From assembly GCF_010015585.1 (NCBI RefSeq), contig NW_022985072.1, positions 956,988 through 1,020,987 on the forward strand: DNA of 64,000 bases, given 5' to 3'. Source of the stretch: Eremomyces bilateralis CBS 781.70 (taxonomy: Eukaryota > Ascomycota > Dothideomycetes > Eremomycetales > Eremomycetaceae). Made by a program: the position numbers and the translations under genes. Positions within the stretch are counted from its first letter, which is position 1. Each line of letters begins with the position of its first letter. Shown one piece after another: positions 13,640 through 25,051 of this stretch. Below the pieces are notes generated by a model. That model did not search any database. It had not been told where the DNA came from and saw nothing but the letters and a program-made list of their open reading frames with translations.

Positions 13640-16600
13640 ATGGCGCCCTTGGTTTTCCGTCAGGAGGACCACTCCAGACCAAGACTCCAAACCGGAGCAA
13701 TTGCAGGAATCGCTGTCGTAGGGAGTGTTGTCTTTCTGCTAATCCTTGGGTTGCTTTTCCTACTTCTGAGGGCGGTGAGGGCGCACCGAAAGTTACTAGA
13801 AGACCTAGAAACGAGGGGCATCAGTATCACGCGACCGAACGTGCGCCGAACGGCAGAAGACTTCAACCCAGGGAAACCCTCGGTTCTGATGAAGCATGCT
13901 TTCATCCCTTATGGAGCTGCAGATGGGTGGAGGGAGTTGCACTCTCGAGAGGATGTCAAGGGCCCGATGGAGGCTCACGGTGAAGGTCTGGTTTCCCCGA
14001 CTACGATGGGAAGATCCAACTGGAGACGGATTCCTTGGCCCTTCTCAAGACGCGGACCAAACGGGGGTGCGCCAACGCAGCATGACATGGAGTTGGACGC
14101 AGCTTGTTTGCCGGTCATCACTGGGGGGCCGCGTGCGCCACTGGAAACCTTCTCTTTGGTCATCCCCGAGCCACTTCTGGATGGCCAGCCAACAGTAAGA
14201 GCAGCGCACACAGAAAGCGCATCTCCTGCCCCATCGCAAACTGCGGACCGGTCAGTGGAACCAGGAACGGACAGGAGTCGCCTGAGCCGGGGGCCTTTCT
14301 TGGTCTCGGATTCGACCTCTAATTTGAGACCACATCCGCTCTATATAAGGAAGAGCATGGAGCAAGTTAATACGCCGGTAACCAAGTTCCATCGGCCATT
14401 ATCAACGCCAAACATTCCTTCGACACCTTCTAGAACCGGAAGTAGCCGGGATGAGCGTGTTCCTCGGTCACAGACGCGCAGCCGATCGGTCAGTCTGGGC
14501 AGCCAAAAGTCGGGACACGCTCCATCAGGTCCAGTCCCTCCACTGCCTGCCATGGCCGCGAAAATCGATTCAAGTGCACACCCGAAGAGCTATGCCGACC
14601 GAGCCCTATCAAGAGGGTCTATGTCGAGCCTAGCGTCCGTCAGCAGCTCTGTTCTTGTGTCATTCAATAGCCCGGCACCGCAATCGGACCAAACCCCGCG
14701 ATTCAAAGAAGGCGCAAACAGAGAATGGAAGAACTCATTGATATTAGGACCGCGGCAGATTAGAGATACTTTCCAATCGTATGGCCATCTGAACAACAGT
14801 ATCTATTATATCAATCCTTCCCAAGGCTCGATTAAAAACCCAACACGACACAGTGTCGACAGTTCCGGAAAGATTTCAAGATCGAACAGTTTCAGCTCGG
14901 TGCCCTTGGGCTCAAGAACGATTCACAGTCATTCAGAATCGCGGCAACCGATGCGCCAAACTATGACGCCCTCCACTGCTTCTATCCAGCTCTTTGCTAC
15001 CCCAAAGCGCAACTCCCGCTTCCAGGTCAACGCCAATGGATCGCCAGTCCACAAACCCCCGGTTTCAATATTAAAAGATGTTGTGATGAAACAGAGGATT
15101 CCGACACGGCAATTGTCGCAGGCATCTTCCCGAAATTCCTCGGGAAGCAGCAACGGCAATCCCTTCCAGTGGGATCCATCCCCGATGCAGTCAGGCAAAC
15201 CGTCCGCCCTTCAAAGAAGCCCCAATGCGCGCAAAGGTCACAGGAGACAAAATTGCGTAAGAATATCTCTTGACACACCCACGATACTGGGTGGAAATAG
15301 TCGCTCTCTGAGCCCGGTAATGCATGGGATTCAGGAGGAAGCGTCCGAGTTCGAAGTCCCGAAGACCTGGTTTGCATCGCCAGCACCAGCATGCGCATCG
15401 AGACCACTTCCAAGTCTTCCAGATACATCCACTTGTGAACCAAGGCTAAATACGGCAACTTTGCGCACCTCACTGATGCCGAGCTCTCCTACGCTGTCTC
15501 TAGCGAACTTTTTCCAGGAGCAAAACCGACTATCCGGCCCGGCTGCGGGTTCGTCTTCGATCCGCCCGTCGCCGCAAAAGCATCTATCAAAGAGTTATAC
15601 CGCTGCAGCATCTCTGGGTACGATCCCAGCTTTCCCCAGTCCGGTGCGATCATCGCAGGCACAGAGCATTCTCACCCCGGCTCTGTCAGTGTCAAAGTCC
15701 TCAACGGAGATTACCTCTAGCACTTCTTCCCCTGATACTTCCGATTTGATATCGAAAAACTCAATCAGCCACGAGCCCCCACCTAAAATCAAGCCAAGCC
15801 CAGACAAGACGTCTCCACGACGTTGCGTAGGTCGGAAGCTGGACACCGTTCAGTTCCAAGCATTTGTTTCTACCACGCAGTCCATGAACGAGAGTAAGCT
15901 CGAAACAATGGACATACTTAACAGGAACATTTTCAATCTTGCCATTTTCGGACCCAGTCATAGAACTCGTGGGGAATCGCTGGTGGGCTCCTCACCTGCC
16001 TGTTCGCCCAAGTCGACACCACTACGGAAAGACAAGCAAGGAGTGCAAGTGCCCACGCCGCCCACAGTGGAGAAAGCGAGCGGAAATGAAGTACCTCTTC
16101 CTGGAAGTCACAGTACTGCGAGTTTGTTGCCAATAAATGACGTGCTTGGCGACCCTCCTTTGGCGCAAAGTGTCCTCGCTCTCCGACGCATGAACTCCGA
16201 CGTAAACGATCTCTGGCGCTCCGACCGACGATACCGTCGCATGAAACGCGAGGAAAGCCCGGCGCTGGAAGTGGAAAAAGCGGAACAAGATACAGGGGCC
16301 AACTGGATCGGTCCCGTCGAAATCAACGAAGGTGCCACCAACGTGGCCGCTGGCAAGGAGAGACTCCTCGAGATAAAAGAGGAAGAACCTTCCGACAACA
16401 TTCTGATAGCGAAAGACCGTGCAACCGCTCTCTCGGAACTTACTTTCCCCGATGCCTTGCGCAAAGCCACAAGCGAAGGCTCCGCCATAGAGCGACGGCT
16501 GAATCCCGCCGTTTTCGACTCCCATCGACAATCCAAACCCATCCACCGCACCATCTGGGAAGACGACAAGAGTTTCCGGCCGGGCAACCACCCACCCTCC

Positions 16601-17014
16601 GCCGATTCTGTCGCCATGCCCGTGCAATGGCTGCGGAACCCGACCAAATCCCCCCCGCACCTCCGACCCATGGCCCGGCCCTCGCTCGCAAACCGAAAGT
16701 CCTCCGCCACGCCGGCGAAGCAGCCCATCAGCCCGGATCGTCGTGAGGCAAGCAAGGAAAACCAGCCGCCTAACGCGCCGAACGCACCTGTGGGCGGGGT
16801 GAGCAAGGATTTAGAGCGGAGCGAGGTGGCGCGACGGCGGGAGAGGGATCGGATGATCAAGCCGGTGTTTCATGGCACGCCGAAGCGATCTAGCTTGATG
16901 CGAAAGAGCGCGATGTTGACGGCTCTTACTCAGATGGAGGGCGTAGAGGCAACGGAGAAGGAAGTGGGAACGCCGGGGAGTTTGTATGATAGAGAGGGGT
17001 TTCTGGTGTGCTGA
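13640..17014 (+). CDS. Large single-pass membrane protein of unknown function
   Basis: One uninterrupted frame of 1124 residues. Residues about 19-43 form a single hydrophobic helix (GAIAGIAVVGSVVFLLILGL and following) flanked on the C-terminal side by RAHRK, so a short N-terminus outside or luminal and a very long cytosolic tail are likely by the positive-inside rule. The tail is Ser/Pro/Arg-rich and predicted to be disordered, with blocks rich in RSRS and SxxS that resemble phosphorylation sites. Near the C-terminus are more conserved-looking blocks, RTIWEDDKSFRPGNH and PVQWLRNPTKSPPHLRP. I do not recognise a family. An upstream ATG at 13632 in another frame overlaps the start and could lower translation. 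Use of the ATG at 13640 is supported by the context TCATGG. Confidence 0.75.
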   Translation: MAPLVFRQEDHSRPRLQTGAIAGIAVVGSVVFLLILGLLFLLLRAVRAHRKLLEDLETRGISITRPNVRRTAEDFNPGKPSVLMKHAFIPYGAADGWRELHSREDVKGPMEAHGEGLVSPTTMGRSNWRRIPWPFSRRGPNGGAPTQHDMELDAACLPVITGGPRAPLETFSLVIPEPLLDGQPTVRAAHTESASPAPSQTADRSVEPGTDRSRLSRGPFLVSDSTSNLRPHPLYIRKSMEQVNTPVTKFHRPLSTPNIPSTPSRTGSSRDERVPRSQTRSRSVSLGSQKSGHAPSGPVPPLPAMAAKIDSSAHPKSYADRALSRGSMSSLASVSSSVLVSFNSPAPQSDQTPRFKEGANREWKNSLILGPRQIRDTFQSYGHLNNSIYYINPSQGSIKNPTRHSVDSSGKISRSNSFSSVPLGSRTIHSHSESRQPMRQTMTPSTASIQLFATPKRNSRFQVNANGSPVHKPPVSILKDVVMKQRIPTRQLSQASSRNSSGSSNGNPFQWDPSPMQSGKPSALQRSPNARKGHRRQNCVRISLDTPTILGGNSRSLSPVMHGIQEEASEFEVPKTWFASPAPACASRPLPSLPDTSTCEPRLNTATLRTSLMPSSPTLSLANFFQEQNRLSGPAAGSSSIRPSPQKHLSKSYTAAASLGTIPAFPSPVRSSQAQSILTPALSVSKSSTEITSSTSSPDTSDLISKNSISHEPPPKIKPSPDKTSPRRCVGRKLDTVQFQAFVSTTQSMNESKLETMDILNRNIFNLAIFGPSHRTRGESLVGSSPACSPKSTPLRKDKQGVQVPTPPTVEKASGNEVPLPGSHSTASLLPINDVLGDPPLAQSVLALRRMNSDVNDLWRSDRRYRRMKREESPALEVEKAEQDTGANWIGPVEINEGATNVAAGKERLLEIKEEEPSDNILIAKDRATALSELTFPDALRKATSEGSAIERRLNPAVFDSHRQSKPIHRTIWEDDKSFRPGNHPPSADSVAMPVQWLRNPTKSPPHLRPMARPSLANRKSSATPAKQPISPDRREASKENQPPNAPNAPVGGVSKDLERSEVARRRERDRMIKPVFHGTPKRSSLMRKSAMLTALTQMEGVEATEKEVGTPGSLYDREGFLVC

Positions 17015-17586
17015 AGCGCTGCTGTTAGGCGATACCCAGCTCTGAGGTGCCTTGTAAACCATGGAGTGGAGGATTTCTATTTGTGACTGGTACCAGTTTC
17101 ATATAATCCTGATAATGAGGTGCAAGGGTGTTGGAGGGCGTAATGTGTAATGGTGAATGCTTGTGAAGCATTGTATTTCGGGTCTTTTGTCTGTACTACG
17201 TCTCCGATGGGTGGATGCGCATCGAGGAGGCAAGACAATACCCTACTCTTATAATACCCTTAGTATAGTGGTTAAAGCGCAATTTGAAATTGATTTGGCA
17301 ATTCCGAAATGTCTGTGCCGTCTATCGGCTATCTGAAGATAGGTCCAATTACCACTGACTGATACCCAACATACCTATATCTGGGCGACTGCTGGGTAAT
17401 CGGTGATGCTGCTTCATTATGCGGACCCCGCCTATCCACTGAGATGGATGAGCCAACATTAATTCCCAAAGGAATGATATAGGACTGTGTCAATCGACAA
17501 AATGGTGCCAGGTAATAACCGACGCCCTCTGCAAAGAAATCCGAGTGGGCCTCGAATTCCCATCCCTCGTCCCCAAGCGCATCCAC
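17015..17586. other. Convergent 3' spacer
   Basis: Between two converging genes. Contains 3' ends only, as far as can be seen. A tRNA A-box-like string at about 17262 was considered and rejected. Confidence 0.55.
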
Positions 17587-20500
17587 TCACGCCCCAAAAT
17601 CGTTTCCCCTCAAGGCACCCACCCGCCCACCAAGTCCTCCCGGCATTGGACTCGCCGCCCTGCTCCCCGAATTTGCCTGCACCCGCGGACTCCTCGGCGT
17701 CGCGGCCCTTGTCACGATGCGGTTCTGCTGGCCGCGCAGCCCTGTAATCTCCTCGTCCCTCCTCCGCACTGTCTTCATCAGCTCCTGAATTTGGAACTTT
17801 AGACCGTGGATCTCCTCGCGTTGGCTGGTCTGCTGCTGTTCCTTATTGATGGCATGGATCCGGACGCTGTTCTCGTCCGCGCGCTTCTTCAGGATCACAT
17901 TCTCGGCGGTTAGGACGTCGTTTTCATCTTTTAGTAAGGAGGCTTGGGAGCTCGCGTTGTTGTATTGGTCGCGGAGGAAGTTGAACGTGACTTCCTGACT
18001 CTGGAATCGGCTCACTGCGCTGTCGCGCTGTTCCTTGGCTTCTTGAGCCGCGATGCGGAGGGTTTCGCGGTCGACCGCATCGGTGTTGATAGAGGATAGA
18101 ACGGTATTAGATGCCTGCTGAGCGGCTTGTCGTAATTCTTGGTTCTGTTCCTGATCTCTAGCATTTCTGGCCTCGAGGTTGGCTATGCGCTTTTGAAGCC
18201 GCTCATTCTCTTGGGCCAACTGTGCGTTCTCCTTCTTTGAAATCCCATACAGCGTCCGAAGCTCTTCAACTTGGCCCTGAGACACTTCAAATGCATATTC
18301 AAGTTCCTGGTATCGTTTCGCGAGCTGGTCGGCCCCTAGAGGCTCGGACTCGAGGATAGTTGGCTTCGTGGGGAGAGGGGTTGCCAGTGACGACGGCTCG
18401 ACCACAGAATTGCTGATCCGAGTGTCGTTGTGCTCTGCCGTCTTTTCTTGTGGCTCGGTGGGTACAACTGCATTGGCCTAATCGAGCATTAGAATTGAAT
18501 TCTCTCGCATTGTGCGCAAAGGACAAGTCCATGAGTTTCGCAGGGTCCGGACTCACCATTTCAACATCATCCTGCACTTCTTGAGTTGATTTCAAGATCT
18601 TGACAGCATCATTTTCCGGGAAGGGCCACTCAGCGTCCTCGACTCCGGAGACTTCGGTGGAAGCCTGATCACTTGTTTCGATGAAGTCCAACAACCGCTC
18701 GATGACGACATCGTCCCCTCCCCAACCGCGAGGCAGCTCCCCTACTGCATATGAATAATGGATAGCAGCTCGCACGAGAGACTTGAGACTATCCAATTTG
18801 CCATAGCCGTCCGGCAAGCAGTGCTCAAGATGGTCCACACTTTGGGAGATGAGCAGAGAGACGGCGAAGAGTTGTGAACCAATCTGTTTGGACAAGTTCA
18901 GAATTTGCGTGATGGCCTTGTACTCGGCCTCAAGCTCATAGCCGAGGCAGAGGACAAATCGTAAGCTCCCCGATATATGCGCGATATATTTTCGGGCATC
19001 AAAGATGGTAATGCGGATGGGAGCGGCGTCGAAATTGGGTGGTCGCGGTTCGCCAGCGATACAAAATGCGACGCTTTGATTGCCCAACATTTCGGGCGCG
19101 GCGTCCAAAAGGAGGCGAACCATCGCAAGGGGATGATCGGGGCTCGCTACGATCCCAAAATGCATCGAAATCTCTCGGCTGGCAACTTCGGCCAGGAACA
19201 AGGCCAGAAACCCAATCTTGGTAGACGTGGCCCTATAGAACGATGCCAGGGCTACGGAATTGGTGGTCCCATCGGTGAGGTTTCGCTGCGCGTGCGTGTT
19301 TTCGAAGAGGTCGTCGTGAAATGCGATCTTCTTGCAGTCTTCCACGATTCGACCGAAGAAATTTTCCAGCTTTTGTCGTTGCTCGGGGGCCTTGGGGTCC
19401 GCATACAAGTTGGATTCGATGTCATTGATACGGTCTCGGAAATACTTTCGGTACGTGTCCTTCGGGGCGCCCCCGATTTGAAGTAGGACGTACTTGTGCA
19501 GGTCATTGACTCTTCTCAAAGTCGGCTCGGAAGACTCTTGCTCAATAGCGAGACCATGATCCACAGATTGCTCCGGGGTTGGGGTGTCAGCGACCCTTTG
19601 GTCCTGCAACTGCTTGCCGGATGTATCGACCTGGTGCTCATCTGTTGGAGGTATCGCCGACGGAGACCGTCCTGGAGTGTCCGTGGGGGGTGGCCGAAGG
19701 GATCCGGAAGACATGGTGGAATCGTCTGCTTGGTGCTCTTTTCCGCTCGACCAGCGAGTTTCGTTTGCAATGAAATGCCCTCGTTCGGTGTCGGTCGCCA
19801 CCTCTGTTGGCAGTAGATCGCTTGTGCGCTCAAGTTGGCTCGAAGACTGGTCGTTCAGACTCGGGACAAGGTGGTTCAACGCTTGCCACTCCCTGCTATC
19901 CTGGATACTGATCGAATCTATCGTAGACTGGCTATGATACGACTCCTGCGATGATTCACTGATGCAATCTCGAGACGGATTTTTCCGAGCGCTAGGTTGA
20001 GTGAACGCAAAGTCGTGGGTAAGGTAACCTGGGTCCGGGAATTGAATAGGAGAAACGCTGCGTGGAGTTCGAACTTCCGAGTTTTCTCCACTGCCCAAAT
20101 ATATAGCTTCGTCCTCTTCTGCAACGAGCCGCGAGCTGTATTGAGATGGCTGAGAAAGTTCTTTCGATCCTTGAGTAAGAGGAATGTATGAATCCGCAGA
20201 AAGTTGTGAAGATTTTCCGATCCCGTTAGAAGAGTTGACGAGTTGTGTGGCCAATGACCTGATAAATTGGGAGGTTTGTGAATGACTCGGATTCACTTGG
20301 GCCGACTCAAGTGAATGGATTCCTTTCTCTTTTGAATTTTCAGCTTCCCAAAGCTCCCGCAGCTTATCATTCACGTTGCGTTTTGGTTCCCACGTCGGCT
20401 CCCACTGAACCAGATAACATCTGTCGCTTTCGGCAAGAATCCTTTCGACTGGATACTCGTTATCGCTATTATCCGACAACTGGACCTTAGCAGAGACCTT

Positions 20501-20620
20501 CTTTCTGCGCTTCCTGGTGCTTTGTTGGTGGGTGGGTGCAATTGATATCTCCCCCTCAAAGTCTTTGCTTTCTCTCAGCCGTTTCAAGTCTACTCTTGTG
20601 CTCGACCGAGTATGTGGCAT
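17587..20620 (-). CDS. HDA1-complex Hda2/3-type subunit with chromodomain-like N-terminus
   Basis: Two exons, 20620-18557 and 18477-17587, with a 79-nt phase-0 intron, give about 984 residues. The centre (from LHKYVLLQIGG to about LLDFIETS) matches the class II histone deacetylase complex subunit 2/3 domain: an altered helicase-like fold with segments such as IFDARKYIAHISGSLRFVLCLGYELEAEYKAI. The C-terminal 270 residues are a long coiled coil, as in Hda2/Hda3, ending in a basic Pro/Gly tail. Near the N-terminus EYPVERILAESDRCYLVQW then TWEP looks like a shortened chromodomain. In yeast Hda2-Hda3 form a DNA-binding platform for the Hda1 deacetylase; in Neurospora a related deacetylase works with chromodomain proteins in heterochromatin. 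The ATG at 20620 is the first in frame. Strong for the complex, weaker for which subunit. Confidence 0.82.
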
Positions 20621-21705
20621 TATGAGGCCATAATTCAAGGCACTCTGAACTGCTCCTAAATTTGTTAAAGCGGGGAAATGCAAGGGGTCGTAGATGATGA
20701 ACTAGCTAACGACGAGAAATCTTATAGTGTTACTAGTCGGTATTATCAAAAAGATCTGGCACCAAGTGAAGCTCAGAAGTGAAACTTAAGTGATAGGAGG
20801 TTGATGATGACAGCGACCGGAAGATGATTGGGTGATGTTGGTGCCTTGGTGGGCGATGGTAGGTCACGTGCCACCCATCCATATGTCCATGTCCAGGGGC
20901 AACCGGTCACGCCAGTCGCTGAGAACCATGGAACTGATCGGTCTCAACAACGACAAATTTCAGGTCTTTGCTGGGGAGAATGGCGCGGATACCTGGATAA
21001 CTACTACCAATTCCCCTTCGGCCTGGGGCGCTCGGAATGTGACCTGTCTCATCGCCAATGTCTTGGACGATCAGTGAGACGCTAGAAATAGCACAGAAAG
21101 CCAAAATGCATGGCTGAGCGGGCTTTTACTACCAAGGACTAAGGAGAGTGGACCTTCAATGTCATTCATGTCATGAATTCCAGGCGAAACCTAAATTCTC
21201 CCAATGTGAGGTGTGTCAATGAAGGCCGTGAGACAGGTCAAGTTCTGGAATATCGGATGTGTCTTGAGACAGTATAACCTATCACATCGTAATTCTGGAT
21301 TTAACGAGACCACCTATCAGATCTAGACATCCTCCTTCCAATAGGCAATATATTAGCTGTGGTTACTACTACCGTGTGAACTCCTGGCTAGGTATAGACG
21401 TATAGTTCGCCCTCCCGAGTGAGCTAAATTGATAATCCGGATGGATGAGAATCATGAGAATGAGATGGTGGGAGAGATGCACGTGACTTCGCGTTGAAAT
21501 AGGCGCGTTCAGCTCCTGTCGTCAGCCGAAGAGTTTCAGGTGCTGCGACGCGACGGCCGACACTCCGACAATGGAAGACCCACTGTGGCGGTTCATTGTC
21601 GATAAATGATAACTCCGCCATTTGATCCACATCCGCGTCGACACTCCACTCCATGCGACAACAGCACTAACTTACCAAATATCGACACGTTCGTTACCCA
21701 GTAGC
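20621..21705. other. Divergent spacer
   Basis: Between the Hda-type gene start (minus) and the SNF2 gene start (plus). No gene or repeat was seen. It should contain both promoters. Confidence 0.5.
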
Positions 21706-24700
21706 ATGGCAAGTTCTTTAGGTCCAAATCCATCTGTCGAAGATATTGAGGATGAAATCATCCTGCTGGATAGCCTTCTCGAATCGCTCGAATCGGGATC
21801 AATCGATTACGACCGACTCCAGTGGAAATACGAGAAAGAACGACAAGAGCTGTTGAATTTGCTATCCGAAACAGAGAACCAAGATGCAGAAAGTAAGTCT
21901 AAATGCAAGATAATGCGCATTGTTTTAACTAATTCCACCTCAAGTAGGCAATCCTCGGGCCACTGCATCGCCACACCCGCCCAGCACAGAGCAAACATCC
22001 AGGAAACGCTCGCTAGATGACGACGACCGCTCTATACCCGGTGCCTACCCGGTCTCGAAATCAAGAAGAACGTCTGGAGGTAGCTCAGGAGCGAATTCGC
22101 CGACTTCGGTAGATTCGTTGGGGTCTATTCCTGGTCTTCGACAACCTGGAACTCCAGGCAGCCAGCGGGCACTGCAGCGGCAACGAGACCGCTTCGAGTC
22201 TGCGGAGAAAGGTAGGCTTCAAAGACGGCTTGATGAGGAGTTTGCAAAAAGTCTACAATCGGAGGATATCAGGGCGAGGAATGGCGGGGACTCTCATCCA
22301 GGCGCAACCACAACCCCGGGTCCTCATATGGCCATACAAGATTGGGCTCGCCCTCCGCCTCGCTCCTTTGATGACCCCTTCACCGATCTTATGGAGCTTC
22401 CTAATAGGCAAGGGCAGACGGATCGCAACACATATCTCAACGTTTACCCCCCTCCACCACCCCCACAAGACACCCCGTTTATCCGTACATCCGGAGGATT
22501 CATGAATCCCTCGGATGCGATACACACCCTTGTGAATCGAGCACCCTCCTTAAAGCAAGAGAATCCCTGGGCGCAATATCCGAATGCAGCTTCAAGCTCT
22601 CGTAACGACCCACCATGGCCTCCACCAGACTACGATCCTTATGGCCGCGGCATGCTCCCTTGGCAGCGCGAGATTCACGATGACCTCTACGGAGCCGCGC
22701 AGGTCAATTCTGCAGAAGAGCAGAAGCATCTCCAAAGCCTCATGGGAAACATCGAGTCGATTGATGATGTTCCTATTCATGATCGAGATCAGACCCCGAG
22801 GGAGATGGACTGCACGCTCTACGAACACCAGAAGATCGGGTTATTCTGGCTGAGGAAAATGGAAACGGGTTCGAATAAAGGCGGGATCCTTGCTGATGAC
22901 ATGGGTTTGGGGAAAACGATTCAAATCATCGCTCTCATGGTGACCCGACCCTCGGATGATCCAGCACAGAAGACCAATCTTATCGTGGCGCCTGTCGCCC
23001 TGCTAGAGCAATGGAAAGGTGAAATCGAGCGTCTCGTCAAACGTCGGTTTCGGCTTAGTATCTTCATCCACCATGGTCAAAGTCGTGCGAAGAGTTTCGA
23101 AACTCTTCGGTCCTATGATGTTGTGCTGACCACCTACGGCCAATTGACCGAAGACCGGAAGCGGTTGCTGCTACGGCAAAAGGCCCTCGAAAACAACCCA
23201 CGAGTGAAGCTTACCCCCCAGGCCACCCCAGTCCTGATGGGTCCTAACTGCAAATGGTATCGAATTGTTCTGGACGAAGCGCAAAATATCAAGAATAAAG
23301 ATACGAAGGCGTCAATTGCCGCCTCGGAGCTTCGCGCACGGTATCGTTTCTGCGTCACTGGAACTCCAATGATGAACCGGGTCTCCGAGGCATACAGCTT
23401 GATTCGGTTTCTGCGAATTCCTCCCTATGACCAGTGGAATAGCTTTAAACTTGCCTTTCACTCCAAGCTGCAGTTGGGAAATTGGGACAGCACTGTCATG
23501 GAACGATTTCAAGCCGTCCTCCGAGCCATGCTGTTGAGAAGGACCAAAAAGACCAAGATTGATGGAAGGCCGATCGACGAGACCCTCCCGGACCGGGTGA
23601 TCCATACCGACCACTTTGTGTTCCGAGATGATGAAAAGGAGTTCTACAAGAATGTGGAGACGCATAACAAGGAAAAATTTCAGGGCTATATGGACCGAGG
23701 CGAGGTGGAGTCCAATTATATGGCCATCCTGGTCTTGCTCTTGAGGTTGCGTCAAGCCTGCTGCCACCCGCTGTTGATTAAGGACTTGAGTTTCGAGCCT
23801 GCCACCGATCTCTCGGAGGAAGACTTGGCGACATTCGCGGCGAAGTTGACACCAGAAGCAGTTCAGCGAGTAAAAAATTCTAACGGCAACTTCATTTGGT
23901 GTGTACTACCCCTGATAGCAATGCGAGACATGACACTAACCAGATGAAAAGTCCAATCTGTCTAGATGCGACGCGCAACCCAGCTCTTCTTGTCCCGTGT
24001 GGCCATGAAATGTGTTCCGATTGTCTCTCGAAGTTCGTCGCAGATTCCAACAGCACGGATGATGAGGATGTGAACGTACTGTGTCCACAATGTAGAATCA
24101 GCTTCAATCCGAAACAAGTGACAGACTACGGCGCCTTCCTGAAGGAGTATATGCCGGAAGAACCTCCTCAAGACACCGCTGCGCCGATTGGTTCAGACGA
24201 TGACGACTCTGATGAGAGCGATGATGAGTCGGGGACGAACAGCTTGGACGGGTTCATCGTGCCTGACGACGAAGATGACGGAGATATTGACGAGGAAGCG
24301 AAAGGGCGCAAAAATAAGGGAAAGAGCAAGAAGAAGGGAAAGTCGAGGGCTTCGAAGAAGAAGCTCAGGGACATGACGCTCGGAGAGCTTGCCAAGGAAT
24401 CCCGCCGCAACGCACGAGCCAAGTCGAAGTACATCCGCCGGCTTCGCAAGATGTGGCGGACCAGCTCCAAAATCGAGAAGACGCTGGAGATCTTGACGGA
24501 AACCTACCAGAAAGACCCCACGGAGAAGACGATTATCTTCTCTCAGTGGACGAGTCTTCTCGACCTGTTGGAGATCCCCCTCAAGGATCACGGCTACCGA
24601 TACCTGCGATATGATGGAGGGATGACCTCCACGGAGCGAGCGACTACCATTTCCAAATTTATGCGACGGGACGATTGCAACGTCATCCTCGTCTCGCTCA

Positions 24701-25051
24701 AGGCTGGTAATGCCGGGCTCAACCTGACGCGGGCCAGTCAAGTCATCATTCTCGATCCGTTCTGGAACCCGTTCATCGAGGAGCAGGCCATCGACCGTGC
24801 CCATCGGATTGGGCAGAGGCGGGTGGTTCATGTCCACCGACTCCTGGTGCAGGAGTCCGTAGAGGACCGCATCATCGAGGTGCAGGAGCAGAAGAGGGAA
24901 CAAATCAACGCCGCGCTGGATGAGAGAGCAGCGAGCAAGATTCCACGGCTCGGAAGACGGGAGCTAGCGTACATCTTCGTAAGTCATAGACGGCTCTGTT
25001 CTCGCCCATTACATGCTAACCGTCTTTCAGGGTGTCACTGATGGAATTTGA
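21706..25051 (+). CDS. SNF2-family translocase with RING finger, ULS1-like
   Basis: Four exons (21706-21892, 21948-23898, 23952-24978, 25031-25051), about 1061 residues. The helicase N-lobe starts near residue 350: TLYEHQKIGLFWL, Walker A DDMGLGKTIQI (about 378), DEAQ box LDEAQNIKN. A C3HC4 RING (about 712-760) splits the two lobes: CPIC, CGHEMCSDC, CPQC. The C-lobe (about 885-1010) has VSLKAGNAGLNLTRA and QAIDRAHRIGQ. An acidic then Lys-rich stretch lies between. This is the layout of Uls1 and S. pombe Rrp1/2: nuclear DNA translocases and SUMO-targeted ubiquitin ligases that clear SUMOylated proteins and limit recombination. The RING is complete only if intron 2 ends at the second AG (AAAAG|T). 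The last exon encodes just six residues. SUMO targeting is inferred from the family. Confidence 0.88.

Noticed and set aside
17255-17335. A possible tRNA starting at TTAGTATAGTGG (A-box-like)
   Set aside because: No matching B box or cloverleaf pairing follows; the downstream sequence cannot form the anticodon and T arms.
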